64,000 nucleotides of DNA, taken from the NCBI GenBank assembly GCA_020809705.1, contig CP085828.1, forward strand, positions 124,001 through 188,000, read 5' to 3'. Shown one piece after another: positions 48,073 through 59,319 of the stretch. The translations under genes and the position numbers were made by a program. Origin of the DNA: Calonectria ilicicola (taxonomy: Eukaryota; Ascomycota; Sordariomycetes; Hypocreales; Nectriaceae). The number at the start of each line of letters is the position of its first letter. The first letter of the stretch is position 1. The notes under the pieces were generated by a model that was not told the DNA's origin, made no database searches, and saw nothing but the letters and a program-made list of their open reading frames with translations.

Positions 48073-49658
48073 ATGACATTCCTACAAAACACCGTGGCTG
48101 CCTTGGCGGCAAATGTGCAAAAGTTCGAAACTGAACTTGCAAACAGTAGCAGCCAGCCTGTACATTTGTGGGAGGCGAAGAACTTTGATGCGCTGGACAA
48201 TGTTGAAGACTATATTCCGGGCGAGTTGTTTGAGCTTTTGGACAAGATCCGCGCCGATGTAGCAGCCATTAGTGCCGCCGTGACACCTACACGTCTGAAG
48301 CACCTTGCTTTGGGATTTTCATCAATCAAGGCAAGCGCTCTGAATGTAGCAGTGACGTTGGGGGTCTCCGATGCAATTGAGGAGTTGGGCGGAGAAGCTC
48401 CATTGCCTCAACTTGCGCAAAATCTCAATGTTAATGAAAATAAATTAGGTTAGCCGATGCAAAATTACATCCAATGCATTCAACTCACAAGTTGCAGGTA
48501 GAGTTATCCGACTGCTCGCTACGGAATACATCTATAGAGAGACCTCGCCAGATGTATTTGCCAATACGAGACACAGCATGACTCTTCTAAAGAGCCGAAA
48601 GTCAGAGTACTTTTTGTCACTAGTGTGAGGCCGCTTGATTCCATCAATTTACTGAGCTAAACCATTAAAGTGCACACTATAACACTCTTTCCTCGACCGG
48701 AATATTGGAAAACATGACGAATCCGGAAACTAAGGATGCTTTTGAAGAGAGTAAGGTTCCATTTTGTACAACTGTGTCTAAGAATGGGGAGCCATTTATG
48801 GAATATGCAATGCTGCCTGAAAATGCCGATATGTTGGCAAAAATGACAGAAGGAGTTCTTCCCTGGCTCAACGTAAGCAATCCCAACTATGCACTCTTTA
48901 ATTCTGACCAGGAATTAGAGAACCACTCGAGCCCCGCTAGTTCATGGCTACCCGTGGCATGAGCTGAATGATTCGACCGTCGTCGATCTGGGTTGCGGCC
49001 CTGGCGACAGTGCCATCGATGTGCTCCGCCAATATCCCAAACTCCGTTGGGTATTCCAAGATCTTCCGCCAGTCGTTGACGGACTTAAAGCTGTTGGTTA
49101 TTCACTAACTTTATAAACATCATTTTCTAACTTTCTAACTTTTTGTCAGTCTTTCCCCGAAGACCTAAGGCCCAGAGTTGATAGCGGTGACATTCAATTC
49201 ATTTCGCAAGATTATTTTGAGCCTAACAAGAGCAGTGGCGATGTTTGGTACATGCGAGGTGTCATGTGAGTACACTCTGTCTCGTCGAAATATATCTAAC
49301 ACCGTATAGTCGTGAATACAATGCAGATGATACTGTGCGTATCCTCAAGAACATCGTAAGTCAAATGCGAAACAGACCGGGCTCAAGGCTCTTGGTCAAT
49401 GAAGTTTTGGTTTCGAGCATTTCAAGGCCCGCTTTGCAGAATTCAGGAAATATTGTTCCATCCGAACATATCCCAAGCCATCAATCAGCAATTCCAGAGG
49501 TTTCTAACCTAATGACGTGGAACACGTTTTGCTTCATGGGCGGGTATGAAAGATCATTCTCAGAATATGAGGCTTTGTTTGAGCGCGTAGGATTAAAAGT
49601 CACGCGCTTCTTTAAGCTCAGCACTTTTACTGTCATGCTTGAGGCAGGACTCGAGTGA
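48073..49658 (+). CDS. SAM-dependent O-methyltransferase
   Basis: Six exons: 48073-48448, 48498-48624, 48671-48872, 48919-49092, 49150-49265, 49310-49658, giving 447 residues. N-terminal helical dimerisation part, winged-helix-like segment (ALNVAVTLGVSDAIEELGG), then the Rossmann core with SAM motif VVDLGCGPGD (about residue 260) and FQDLPPVV. The last exon carries the C-terminal sheet (FKLSTFTVMLEAG). Size and order match fungal secondary-metabolite O-methyltransferases of the sterigmatocystin/aflatoxin type. Donors are canonical except intron 4, which starts GTTGGT. It likely methylates a hydroxyl of the cluster product; the substrate is unknown. Confidence 0.87.
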
Positions 49659-50181
49659 ATACAGGCATTAGATAGAACCTCAAATAGTCAAAGCAAGGGC
49701 AGGCGCAATTGCACATGGAAGAATTCGAACCGTTCATAAAACAGGTTTCCTTCTGTGGGCCGATCATGTTTTGTAGAGGCTTCGCTTACTACATAAGAAA
49801 ACGAGACAGCAGCCTCACTGCATAATGTCAACTCATTCGCTCAAATTTGAGCTTCCCGTTTTTGCCTCGGGAATAAAAAGGATCTCCGACTTCCGTCTAA
49901 AGATCCACCACCAACATAAAATCCCGTCCCCGCGATTTAACCTTTTTCGTGAGACAGCCAGTCCGAGCTAGCCGGACAAATCCCACGCAAATTCTGGGGT
50001 AAAAGGAATGACATAACCGCTTCAAAAGCATTGATCAGTACCTGTTCTAAGCAACCAAGCTGCTTAGTAACAGCCTTTCATCCAGAAACAAGACCGCGTC
50101 AAATTTTCAAGCCAATTGCAACGGCCACCTAACTCGCTCTACACCGACTCCGCTTCTTGCCGCGTCACGAGACTCAGGCCC
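49659..50181. other. Intergenic region before the C2H2 regulator
   Basis: Presumed promoter of the downstream regulator. No CCCCACA heptamer noted here. No gene seen. Confidence 0.4.
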
Positions 50182-53125
50182 ATGACACCTGTGACAGGTG
50201 TACCTAATCCGGCATGTTATGATCAAGAAGCCAGCATATTTGTAAATTGTTTCATCTTTAACCGGTACTGCCGAGTACAAGATGCCGCCAAGTTAGTTGA
50301 CCAGGTTCCCGCCCATTGCGACACGTCTAATCAGAGGTTCAGCCGGGGTTAAGAGCAATCGACCACGTCCACATACTTGCAGAGTCTGCCACAAGGCGTT
50401 TGTTCGCTCCGAGCATCTTCGCCGCCACATTGCATCTCGTAAGTCATTCTCTTTGCCTCCAGTTCTAATCTATCCCAAGTTTCGTCGTAACCATACAGTT
50501 AGATGAAAATTTACGGCACTTTGCTTGTCAAGCGTGTGGGGCAAGTTTCACGAGAGCAGATGTCCTTCATCGGCACATGAAGAAATGCGACAAATACCAG
50601 CTGCAAAACTCAAACAGCGGCCAAAATAAAGATGTGGTCGGTGTTGATCAGAGATCAACTTACGGTAGTGAACAGGTCGCCGAATCCTCCAATGCGTCTG
50701 ATGGCTCTGTCCAAGACATGACCCAGTCGTTTGCAAAACAGCATGACGAAGCCCCGCATAATCGGCGCCAAGTTTGCACGCCATCAGAGTCCTCAACATG
50801 CCCTTCCACGCAAGGCGCCGCAGAAGAACAAGAATCAAATATTGATCCTTTGTTGATGCATGATGCTCTCGCTCAGCTACCAGAAACATTTTCATCGACA
50901 TACCATAGCCAAAGCCTGGAGACTTCAAGCTTGGCTCCTGCTCTGACGGGCTCTGATGTATTTAGTGTCGACCAAGCTATACTCGACAATGCGTGGGATT
51001 CTATGGGATTGGACTTGTCAGGTCAACAATTATCGCCCATGACAAGTCAGGCCAAACCACTTGAAGGTATTTCAAGCCTCAATGCGATGGACATTTCATT
51101 CTTTCAACACGCAATTCTCCCTCATATCGATCTGAATTTCCCATTATCTGGTCAAGAACAATTTGAATCAGAAACTTCTCCCCAGCCCTTACAATCTAAA
51201 GACATTCTATCCAGTCAAACTCGCCATGTTACGCCAACCCCACCCGAAAACTGTTCAGGATGCTGGACTAGCGATCAAGTATCCGTCCAGGCTTTCCGAG
51301 CGGTGCGATGCACAGAAGAAGACGTGCAAAACCTCAAGAATACCTACTTTTCCGTCAGCGGAGCAAATGGGAAATCCGAATCAGCTTTTCCTAGTCGATC
51401 ACGACTAGCAAGGTTCTTGAATGCATATTTCGAGTACTTTGATTGCCACACACCAATCGTTCACCGCGCAACATTTTCAGTTTCATCCACGCCTCGTAAG
51501 TCTTCACTGATTAACTCTCTAAAAGCGGCTAACATGGTCAGCTGGATTGGTTTTTGCCATGTTGGCCATTGGTGGCTGTCATATTTCAGAACACGACATG
51601 GCCTACCAATTGTACATAGCATCTTGCCGTCTTATTAGTCAAGTAAGCTTCTTGTGCAATTTTAAAAGACGTTATTAACCGCCTACATAGTACGAACTTG
51701 AGCGTCTTCATGCTCAAGACTCTTCTCTCTGGCCTATCCAAGCTGCTCTACTCTGCGCACAGTTTGGTGTATTTGCAGAAAATCTGTTGTACTTTGCTCA
51801 GGCACAGCAACACCTCTCACTTGCTTCAGTTGTATGTGTGCAGACTTCTCGGTGTTTTCTTCTTTTCTAATCACATGTTTTGGCAGCTTTTAACTTCGGC
51901 AACAACAAATTTCGATCCAATATCCAACTCTTTGACTGATTGGGATCTTTGGGTACGTGCAGAGACACTAAGCAGGCAAGTCGAACTATTATTCAAGAAT
52001 CTATGAGCTAGCTAACCTTGCAGTTAGAACGACTTCGTGGGTATGGATCCTCGGTTACATCATAGTATGTTATGATTCAACAGCTCAGCGAAGCTTTATA
52101 CATCAAGAACCGCCAGAGTTACCTCTTCCTTCCAGGAACTCCCTGTGGCGCGCTTCCACTAGCACTGAGTGGGCCAAGCTAAGGGATGCCGAAGTCAGCA
52201 GGCAGCTTACCATCAAGGAAGCTATCGGGATGGTTCTCGATGGTCAAGAACCGCCAGGAACTATCAGCCCGTTTGCGCTGCTGACACTATTGGGTTCACT
52301 CCTCGCTTGCATCTGCGCCAATGAAACGCGTATAATATCTATACCCGCGTCGGCATACAACGACTTTGTCTTCAAGATGGAGGACGCACTTCGTGTCTGG
52401 GAAGTCCTCTGGAGGCGCCATCCTCACGTTGAAACTGTGCCCAGCAGATTTGGTGATCCCCTAATGGTAGACTCGAGATGTCTTCTAGGATCAGCATATA
52501 ATCACTTGTATCTAGGGCCCGAATTGCTTCATCTGAAGCAAATAGCTTCCAATCCATCCAGCCTCGTATCGTGGCCGAAAAATCGGCACGACCCGCGGAT
52601 TCTCAAATCCATCGAGTATGCTGCAAGCACGTGGTTGGCTCAGGCAAAAATAGGGATAGTTCACATGAAGCAAACCTCGGCGTTACTTTATGGTGGACAT
52701 GCTTTGGTCACAACTTATGAAAATGGCAAGCTTACCAATATATCAAACCTTCATTCACTAACAATCCACAGCGCTCATTCTCGGTTGGTGGTTTTCTACA
52801 CGTGGACAAATTGCGTATCCACATACGCCTCCCGTAGATGACTTAGAACGTTACCAGAGGCTAGATAAATTATTTCTAGAAACATCTGACGATATTACTG
52901 AGCAGGGTATTGAACATAGCCCTCAAACACAGCCAGGGATGATTGCTCTGGAGTTTTACAGTACTGTCATGGGTCCATGGGTTTGGAAGTGTAAGTTTTT
53001 TATCAACGTCAATCCCTTAGATTCATTCTTGGTCTAATAATCTTCAAGACTCCGTCCATATGAAACGAAACCTCGAAAGTATCCAACAAAGGTTAAAAAG
53101 CAGAAGAGATAAACACGATGGGTAG
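50182..53125 (+). CDS. C2H2 zinc-finger plus Fungal_trans transcription factor
   Basis: Exons after the first are clear: (..)-50438, 50503-51495, 51542-51642, 51691-51831, 51887-51975, 52028-52692, 52772-52990, 53049-53125; about 800 residues. Two C2H2 fingers are joined by the 50439-50502 intron: CRVCHKAFVRSEHLRRHIAS and CQACGASFTRADVLHRHMKKC. A long polar linker follows, then the fungal-specific regulatory domain (PIVHRATFSV ... GLVFAMLAIGGCHISE ... SLWPIQAALLCAQ). The intron at 51976-52027 starts with GC (AG|GCAAGT). The donor of the 52693-52771 intron (GTGGAC) is weak. The first exon is unresolved: ATG 50182 is in another frame from the fingers, so an intron between about 50196 and 50350 is needed. 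Probably the pathway-specific activator. Confidence 0.82.
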
Positions 53126-54628
53126 CAAAATGACGAGGTGAAAGGCTCAAAATTGTGTCGAAGAATGACTTGTGAAATTAAAATTTGCTTTGAGTCATCT
53201 CGAAAAAGAAAAGGGAAATTTATTTGTACATAATGGCCTTACAGATTTTCTACCAGGAGTTCACCCGTGAGGTAAGACATCCTCATGTTTTTCTTAACAG
53301 TCTCGGTATACATCTAGTATGGCCCTTTGACAAATACTATAGGAAAGACTTGGATTGATATAAACTCCAGAACCTTAATCACTCTATCCTCTTTGATGAT
53401 ATATCCGAGGAACTACGGAGTAATTGCCGTGGATTCTAGGTACCGGTAAATGAGAGTTTTGGTCTTGATATGTGGTATTTCTCAATGGAAACGAGCAATT
53501 TTAGCAACCATAAAACTCTTCCCAAGTCCTTTGTCCACCCTCAAGTATTCCACGAGCACTCTTGAGCCTTTCGAGGATTCGGCACGATTTTATCGCGGAT
53601 AAGCCAAAGCCGAGGGTCTACAGTCATTTATCGCCAGGCGATTTCGTGTCTGCTGGGCTCCAATTAAAAACATTGGGTCAGAGGTCATTACAGTCACTCA
53701 GCATGACATGGGAGTTGTCTATCACGTGAAGAAGCTTCAATACTTACCTTCTTGTCCAGCCACAGACGCCACAGAAATGCGCGTCGCGTCGCGTCTCGGG
53801 TTTTCGGGGGACAAGCCATACTAACTCAAATCAGCATGAGATCCCCACACCAAACTTTACCCCACAATCTCGAGAAAAGCGGGTTGCAGGAAATGGGGAC
53901 TTCCTAGCTTAATTACCAATGCCATGTCATCGATATGTTTTCAATTAGAGGGCTCCTGGCTGATACCGATTTTCATACTAGTCCAATGACGCGCTCAAAT
54001 ATTTAACCAGGTGCGGTTCAACTGTTGCCCAGTGAGCAGATGCCTGAATTTTGGTTTTTCTATTCCCTGTTGAGGGATTTGATCCGATGACATAATGAGA
54101 AAAGGAAAACTTGCAGTAACGTATGATGTTAAAATTGAGTTGAGAAATTCATTCAAGCTCGTGATCGTCTTTTGGGGGGGTTCTCTTTTGGTAGTAATGG
54201 CAGCACAATATGTAATCAGTTGGACAACTAGCCACTCGCTTCAGTTCGATCGCCATGAAAGATTGCAGTTTTAAAATTAAATATTCCAATTGATCGCAAA
54301 TTATCGAACCAACGATCAAATTCATTTCAATCGCGACGGGACTGGTAAGGCTGGTTAACATTGTTGTCGTCGCCACATACCCTATAGTTCTAACACCCCA
54401 CATCTTGGTGAGCACTGTTGGAGCTCCCCACAATGGAGATGGGATGGGCTGTAACATTCCGCACACACTTGAGCAATGCTTGGAATTTGGGATATAACTA
54501 TATATTGATGAATTCCCAACGAGAACTGTGTTTGATTCATCTTACCATCTCCCTACGAGAAAACGGCTACAACCTTTCATCATTTCGTTGTCAAATTCGT
54601 CTACCACTCAAAACAACTAGTCCGCACC
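53126..54628. other. Long intergenic region before the FAD monooxygenase
   Basis: 1.5 kb without a convincing gene. It holds four CCCCACA heptamers (53844-53850, 53861-53867, 54396-54402, 54426-54432), a short GCGTC triplication near 53782-53796, and AGCATGACAT at about 53699, a partial match to the 16-nt element. It reads as a large promoter; a non-coding RNA cannot be excluded. Confidence 0.45.
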
Positions 54629-55900
54629 ATGTCACAAACAGCACCACTCAAAGTCACCATTGTTGGAGGAGGGCTAGGGGGCTTGGCTTGTGCAATTGCC
54701 TGCCAGCAGGAGGGCTTTGACGTCACGGTTTTTGACCAAGTTCAGGAATTTCTTCCAATTGGCGACACTATCGGATTCGGCTCCAACTCAGCTCGACTGT
54801 TGAACAGGTGGGGCCTGGGCGAAGAGCTGGAAAAGGTCAATTCTCATCACGAGGAAATGGAAATTTACAACTTTGACTCCAGCGACAAGTTACTTGGTGT
54901 TGATTCCCAGAATGCAAATGCAGTCGAAAAATACGGTTGCCGCCCCTACATCGGCCACCGTGGAGCCTTTCACACTATTTTTGCTGATCATTGCAAAAAA
55001 GTTGGCGTCAACATTAGAATGGGTACAACAATCACTACCTACGACAGTCAAAAGCCAAGTGTCACGACAGAAAACGGCGAAGAAATCGTGTCCGATGTGG
55101 TGATTTGTGCAGACGGCGTAAAAAGCAAAGGACGTGAAGTTGTTCTTGGCTATGAAGACGCTCCGATCCATAGCGGATATGCCATCTATAGGGCTTACGG
55201 AGACGCGAAGAAAATCCGAGAAGATCCTTTAACAGAAAAATTTGCAAAGGAGGACAAAATCCGCTTGTTTATTGCCCCAGACATGCATGGTATCATCACC
55301 ACTTTGCGGAACGGAACGGAAGTGAACGCCGTTCTCACACACAAGGATGAAGCAAACATTGAAGAGGGCTGGAATAAGCCAGGCAAATTGGAGGATGTTT
55401 TAAGCCTCTTAACTGACTGGGACCCGGCTTTTCGCAGAGTCTGGGAGAAAATGGACAAGGTCATTGATTGGAAACTAATCTATCGCCCCTGCCTCCCGCA
55501 GTGGGTCAGTGAATCAGGCCTAGTTACACTTATGGGAGATGCCGCCCACCCCTTCTTGCCGACTTCAATCCAAGGCGCAAGTCAAGCGATAGAAGACGGC
55601 GCAACGATTGCAAAATGCCTGGCAAAATCCGGGAGAGGCAATGTACCTTTGGCTCTGCACACCTTCTTTGAGATACGACATGATTATGTTGCAACAGCTC
55701 AATCTACTGGAATTAAACAGAGGGAAGTTTGGCACAATCTGCATGATAAGGAGAGCAAAAAGTTCAAGGAGCTGTTTGACGCAGAGAAGGTTTCGCAAGG
55801 AAACTTTTATTTGTGGGCAAACGACGCGGAAAAGGTAGTCGAGGAAAAATGGGATAGCATCTCTAAGATGGTTCAGGCGCAGCTGGTCGCGAAGCTCTAG
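54629..55900 (+). CDS. FAD-dependent monooxygenase (salicylate hydroxylase-like)
   Basis: An intronless ORF of 423 residues starting after CACC (MSQTAPLKVTIVGGG). Group A flavoprotein monooxygenase signatures: the dinucleotide-binding loop GGGLGGLACAIACQQEG (about 13-29), the DG motif CADGVKSKGRE (about 155), and the GD motif MGDAAHPFLPTSIQGASQAIED (about 300). Length is typical. These enzymes hydroxylate aromatic or enolic substrates with NAD(P)H and O2 in the cytosol. In polyketide clusters they catalyse hydroxylation, dearomatisation or ring expansion. All motifs are intact. The exact reaction cannot be told from sequence. Confidence 0.92.
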   Translation: MSQTAPLKVTIVGGGLGGLACAIACQQEGFDVTVFDQVQEFLPIGDTIGFGSNSARLLNRWGLGEELEKVNSHHEEMEIYNFDSSDKLLGVDSQNANAVEKYGCRPYIGHRGAFHTIFADHCKKVGVNIRMGTTITTYDSQKPSVTTENGEEIVSDVVICADGVKSKGREVVLGYEDAPIHSGYAIYRAYGDAKKIREDPLTEKFAKEDKIRLFIAPDMHGIITTLRNGTEVNAVLTHKDEANIEEGWNKPGKLEDVLSLLTDWDPAFRRVWEKMDKVIDWKLIYRPCLPQWVSESGLVTLMGDAAHPFLPTSIQGASQAIEDGATIAKCLAKSGRGNVPLALHTFFEIRHDYVATAQSTGIKQREVWHNLHDKESKKFKELFDAEKVSQGNFYLWANDAEKVVEEKWDSISKMVQAQLVAKL

Positions 55901-56858
55901 GTATGAGGCATGTTACAATTCCAGGTCGATACCACACTTTAGCGCAGATAGAAATCCACTTAGTTCCGACCACTGATTCTAAAATAAATTGGAATTAACA
56001 AACTGCCTAGTGAGGTCCGTGATCCAAAACTTTCCTAATGCATGTAGATTTTGTAAAAGTTGAAGCCTTTCTTGGCCTTGAAGCGATTCCCTGCGTTAGT
56101 GTTGCCCACCCGTTGCAAGTTTTGAATTGGACTGTCTCAGAGCGACGGCAGAGTGCCGATCTCTACCGAAACTGTGGGGGTTGAGAACGTCAGGCTCTAT
56201 GAGGCATTTATTTGCTGAACTAAAAAAAAGGAATACAGTCTCTGGGGAAATTTATACCGAGGCCTTTTAGCAGGTGGTTCGATTTATATTAACTAGCCTC
56301 TAGTGCAAAGTTTTCTCAAATCATATGTGTGTGATTACAAAGAAAAAAGGGTGAGGTACCAAGAAATGTTGGCAAAGCCGCATCCACGCTAGGAGCACAT
56401 CCTCCACCCGATTTGGGTCACCCATGGAAAAAGGAGTGGGGGCGGACTTTATCTGATCTGATTATCTCGGATAGCGCATCCCAATTTCTTTCAAGACACG
56501 GCGCTCACCAATGACATGGAACAGCATAAGACTCTGAATTTCTAGTTTATGCGATTTGCACATCGTATAAACCTTTTGGCCTTCAGCTTGTCTTGCTCCT
56601 GTTGTTGTAATGCTTCTTATTGCTTGTGACTCTAGTGATTGCTATCGCCAATCGTATTTAGGCTGCTGTTGGCAACCCTGTTCGTGGGGGTGTAAATTAT
56701 TTCCCCACTGAACAAGATGCCCAAAGCCAGGCAAAATATCGTCTGTTCTTACGTAACCGGCATTGAGGTAAATTGCCGCATGCTTTTTAGATCAAAACTC
56801 TGGATTGATCCTGATTGACTCAATTATATCGAGAGTTGGGCGCGCGTGTTCGAGTAAG
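55901..56858. other. Intergenic region before the third MFS gene
   Basis: No gene seen. One TGTGGGG heptamer at 56173-56179. Presumed terminator of the monooxygenase and promoter of the transporter. Confidence 0.45.
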
Positions 56859-58463
56859 ATGGCTTCGATTCAGCCCAGCGGCAGTGACCGCCAGGTCGAA
56901 AATGAGCACACCCCTCTAATCCAGCGAGACACTGGCTTTGACGAACGCGTTCGGGCCTCATCGTCTCATCCATTTGCATTTCGGCGCGTTGGCATCGTCG
57001 CGGCATGCATCTTGTTGGTCTTGCTGATTGAACTAGGCTCTTACCTTGCCATCCTGCCCCTAAATCAGGTCCTTGAACAAATCATCTGCCACAATTTTTT
57101 TCCCAATCTCCATCTTGAGCCTAATGATCCGCGATGCAAAGACAAGTCAGTACAAACAGAGTTGTCCACCATTCGAGGCTGGCAAAGCTCCTTGGAGTTT
57201 GTTCCTGGTCTCCTCGTTGCTGTTCCCTATGGCTTTGCGGCCGATAAGATTGGACGCGAACGAGTGCTGAGCATATCTCTACTCGGCCTCACTCTGACAG
57301 CCGGTTTTTATGTCTTCGTTTGTACGTGACTAACCAAGGTGTCAGTATTTCAACACTAACGTAAATAGGCTCTCTGCCAAGTGTATTTCCTCCTCGTCTT
57401 ACCTGGCTATCATCTCTCTTTACTTTTATCGGTGGTGGAGCGGCTGTTTTTAACGCCATGATATTGGCCATTATCGGCGATGTAGTGAGTGAGGAGCAAA
57501 GGTGTGATTTCCAGGATGCCCAATAAGTGTCTGCTAACCTTCTGTAGAGCCACCATGTTTTTCTACATCACTGCAGCAGGTATCGCGGGCGAACTCGTCG
57601 CGAGCCCAGTAGTCTACTTTTTGATGGACATTCACGTATGGCTACCCATCTACTTGGGATTGGGTTGCTTGACAGCAGCAACAATAATCGCATTTTGCTT
57701 CCCTCGGACACTCCCATCAAAGGATTTAGGTGCGACAGAGGACGCTGAGCCCCCCAAAAGCTGGGGCGCGTGGATTCACGCAACTTTTGTTCAGATAAAG
57801 TCGCTGCGAGATGCTGTCGTGTGGTTCGCCTGGGGTGATCGGGCAATAGCAGCTCTACTGCTGACCTTTTTGGTGACTACCCTGGGCAGGTTCGCGCATG
57901 AGCTTCTCTTGCAGTATGTAACCAAACGATATTGGTGGACGTGGTCGCAGGCAAGCCTGTTGGTGTTTGTGAGATCATTTTTCGTTCTGGCACTCCTGGC
58001 TGTGATCCTCCCATTCATTAGCTATCTCCTGGTGCACAAGTGGTCCTGTTCTGCTCAAGGAAAGGACCTTATTTTGGCACGAGCAAGTGCTGTACTCCTC
58101 ACTTTTGGTGCCTTGGGCGTCGGTCTGGCGGGCACATCCGTTTCCATGCTTATCGGTCTTGCTGTATTTTCCCTTGGTTCGGGATACACGCTCTTGGTTC
58201 GAAGCTTGCTCGCTGCTATCGTTCAGACGCGCCAAGTTGGAGTACTCTACACTACAATGAGCATGCTCGAGACTACTGGGTCCTTGGTGGCGGGACCCCT
58301 TCTGGCATTCTCGTTCCGAAAGGGCATGGACTGGGGCGGAGCATGGATCGGCCTGCCCTATATTGTCGCTGGATGCCTCTTTGCTTCTGCACTGGTGACA
58401 ATATGCTCTATTAGCCTGTCTCGCCTTGAGCCGAAGAGTTTCGACGACGAAATAGAAGACTGA
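56859..58463 (+). CDS. MFS transporter, proton-coupled folate transporter-like
   Basis: Three exons: 56859-57321, 57369-57501, 57548-58463; introns 47 and 46 nt; 503 residues. Start set at MASIQPSGSDRQVENEHTPLIQ; an in-frame upstream stretch lacks a better start context. About 12 membrane segments. A loop before helix 2 carries cysteines and acidic residues (HLEPNDPRCKDKSVQTEL), and motif A reads GFAADKIGRERVL. This layout matches the fungal HCP1/PCFT-type MFS proteins common in metabolite clusters. A third MFS gene in one cluster suggests division of labour (uptake, export or compartment transfer), but its substrate is unknown. Confidence 0.87.
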
Positions 58464-59319
58464 GCGGATTGATGATACGGCCCAACAATGTGCTCAGCAG
58501 CCCTCTGGGGGGTCTTTCTACTTGTAAAAATGTGAGGGGAGACACGAGTGAGTACTGGCGGGTAGGTTGTGGTGGATGATTCGTGAAATTTTTGACATTG
58601 AAGAAAATAATTCTTCGTCACCTATTATGCACAAGCAGCAATTCCACAATGTTGGAGACTTAAAAATGCTGAAAAAAAAAAGAAAAAGGTATTTATTTTG
58701 GCGCTTTTCAGCCTTCAAAGAGAAGTAGAAATAGGAAATAATGAGAAAGAAAAAACTTGATTGCGCAGCCATTTTTGAGAGAAGCAAGCCTTTCGACGAT
58801 GGTGGCTGGTTGAGGGTCATTGTGGCGGCTAGGTCCGCAGCTTGTAGATAGGTAGTTGCCAAATAGGTAAACCACTTTTTACTTTACCCCGGATTAAATG
58901 ACGAAACCACTCCATATGTTCGGTCGAAAGAGGGAATGCCAAGACTGGCCTGGGCTTACGAAGCGACGATTTCCTGTCCGACGGCAAGGCCAGGGGTTGT
59001 GGTGCTGGCTGCTCGGCCTTTCGAACGTCACAACAGCTCCGACCCTCCGATCCCCCGACCCTCCGACCCTCCGGTCCGACGGGTACCTGTTTTATCGTCA
59101 AATTGAAGACCAAATTTACTTTGCCAATGCAGACGATCGTGGTACGAAAGGTCGGGAAATCTAATATCCACTCGCCATTCGAACTTTAGGCCCGGGCCCT
59201 GCCGATAGTTTATTGCGCTCGTCTTTAACGAAGTTCAATTGGCTGCTACATTCTTGGCACATGCGAATGGTCATAAACTCTCCGGCTGTCGTCTAACATA
59301 CACGCAATTGGCCAGTATC
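58464..59319. other. Convergent intergenic region with a GACCCTCC repeat
   Basis: Between the 3' ends of the MFS gene and the P450. An 8-bp motif GACCCTCC repeats at 59041-59072 (three exact units and one variant, GATCCCCC). No gene seen. Confidence 0.5.

Noticed and set aside
51163..51408. Second ORF inside the C2H2 regulator
   Set aside because: Out-of-frame shadow of the 50503-51495 exon.
54149..54466. Minus-strand ORF of 105 codons upstream of the FAD monooxygenase
   Set aside because: No domain, overlaps the heptamer-containing promoter; looks like chance.
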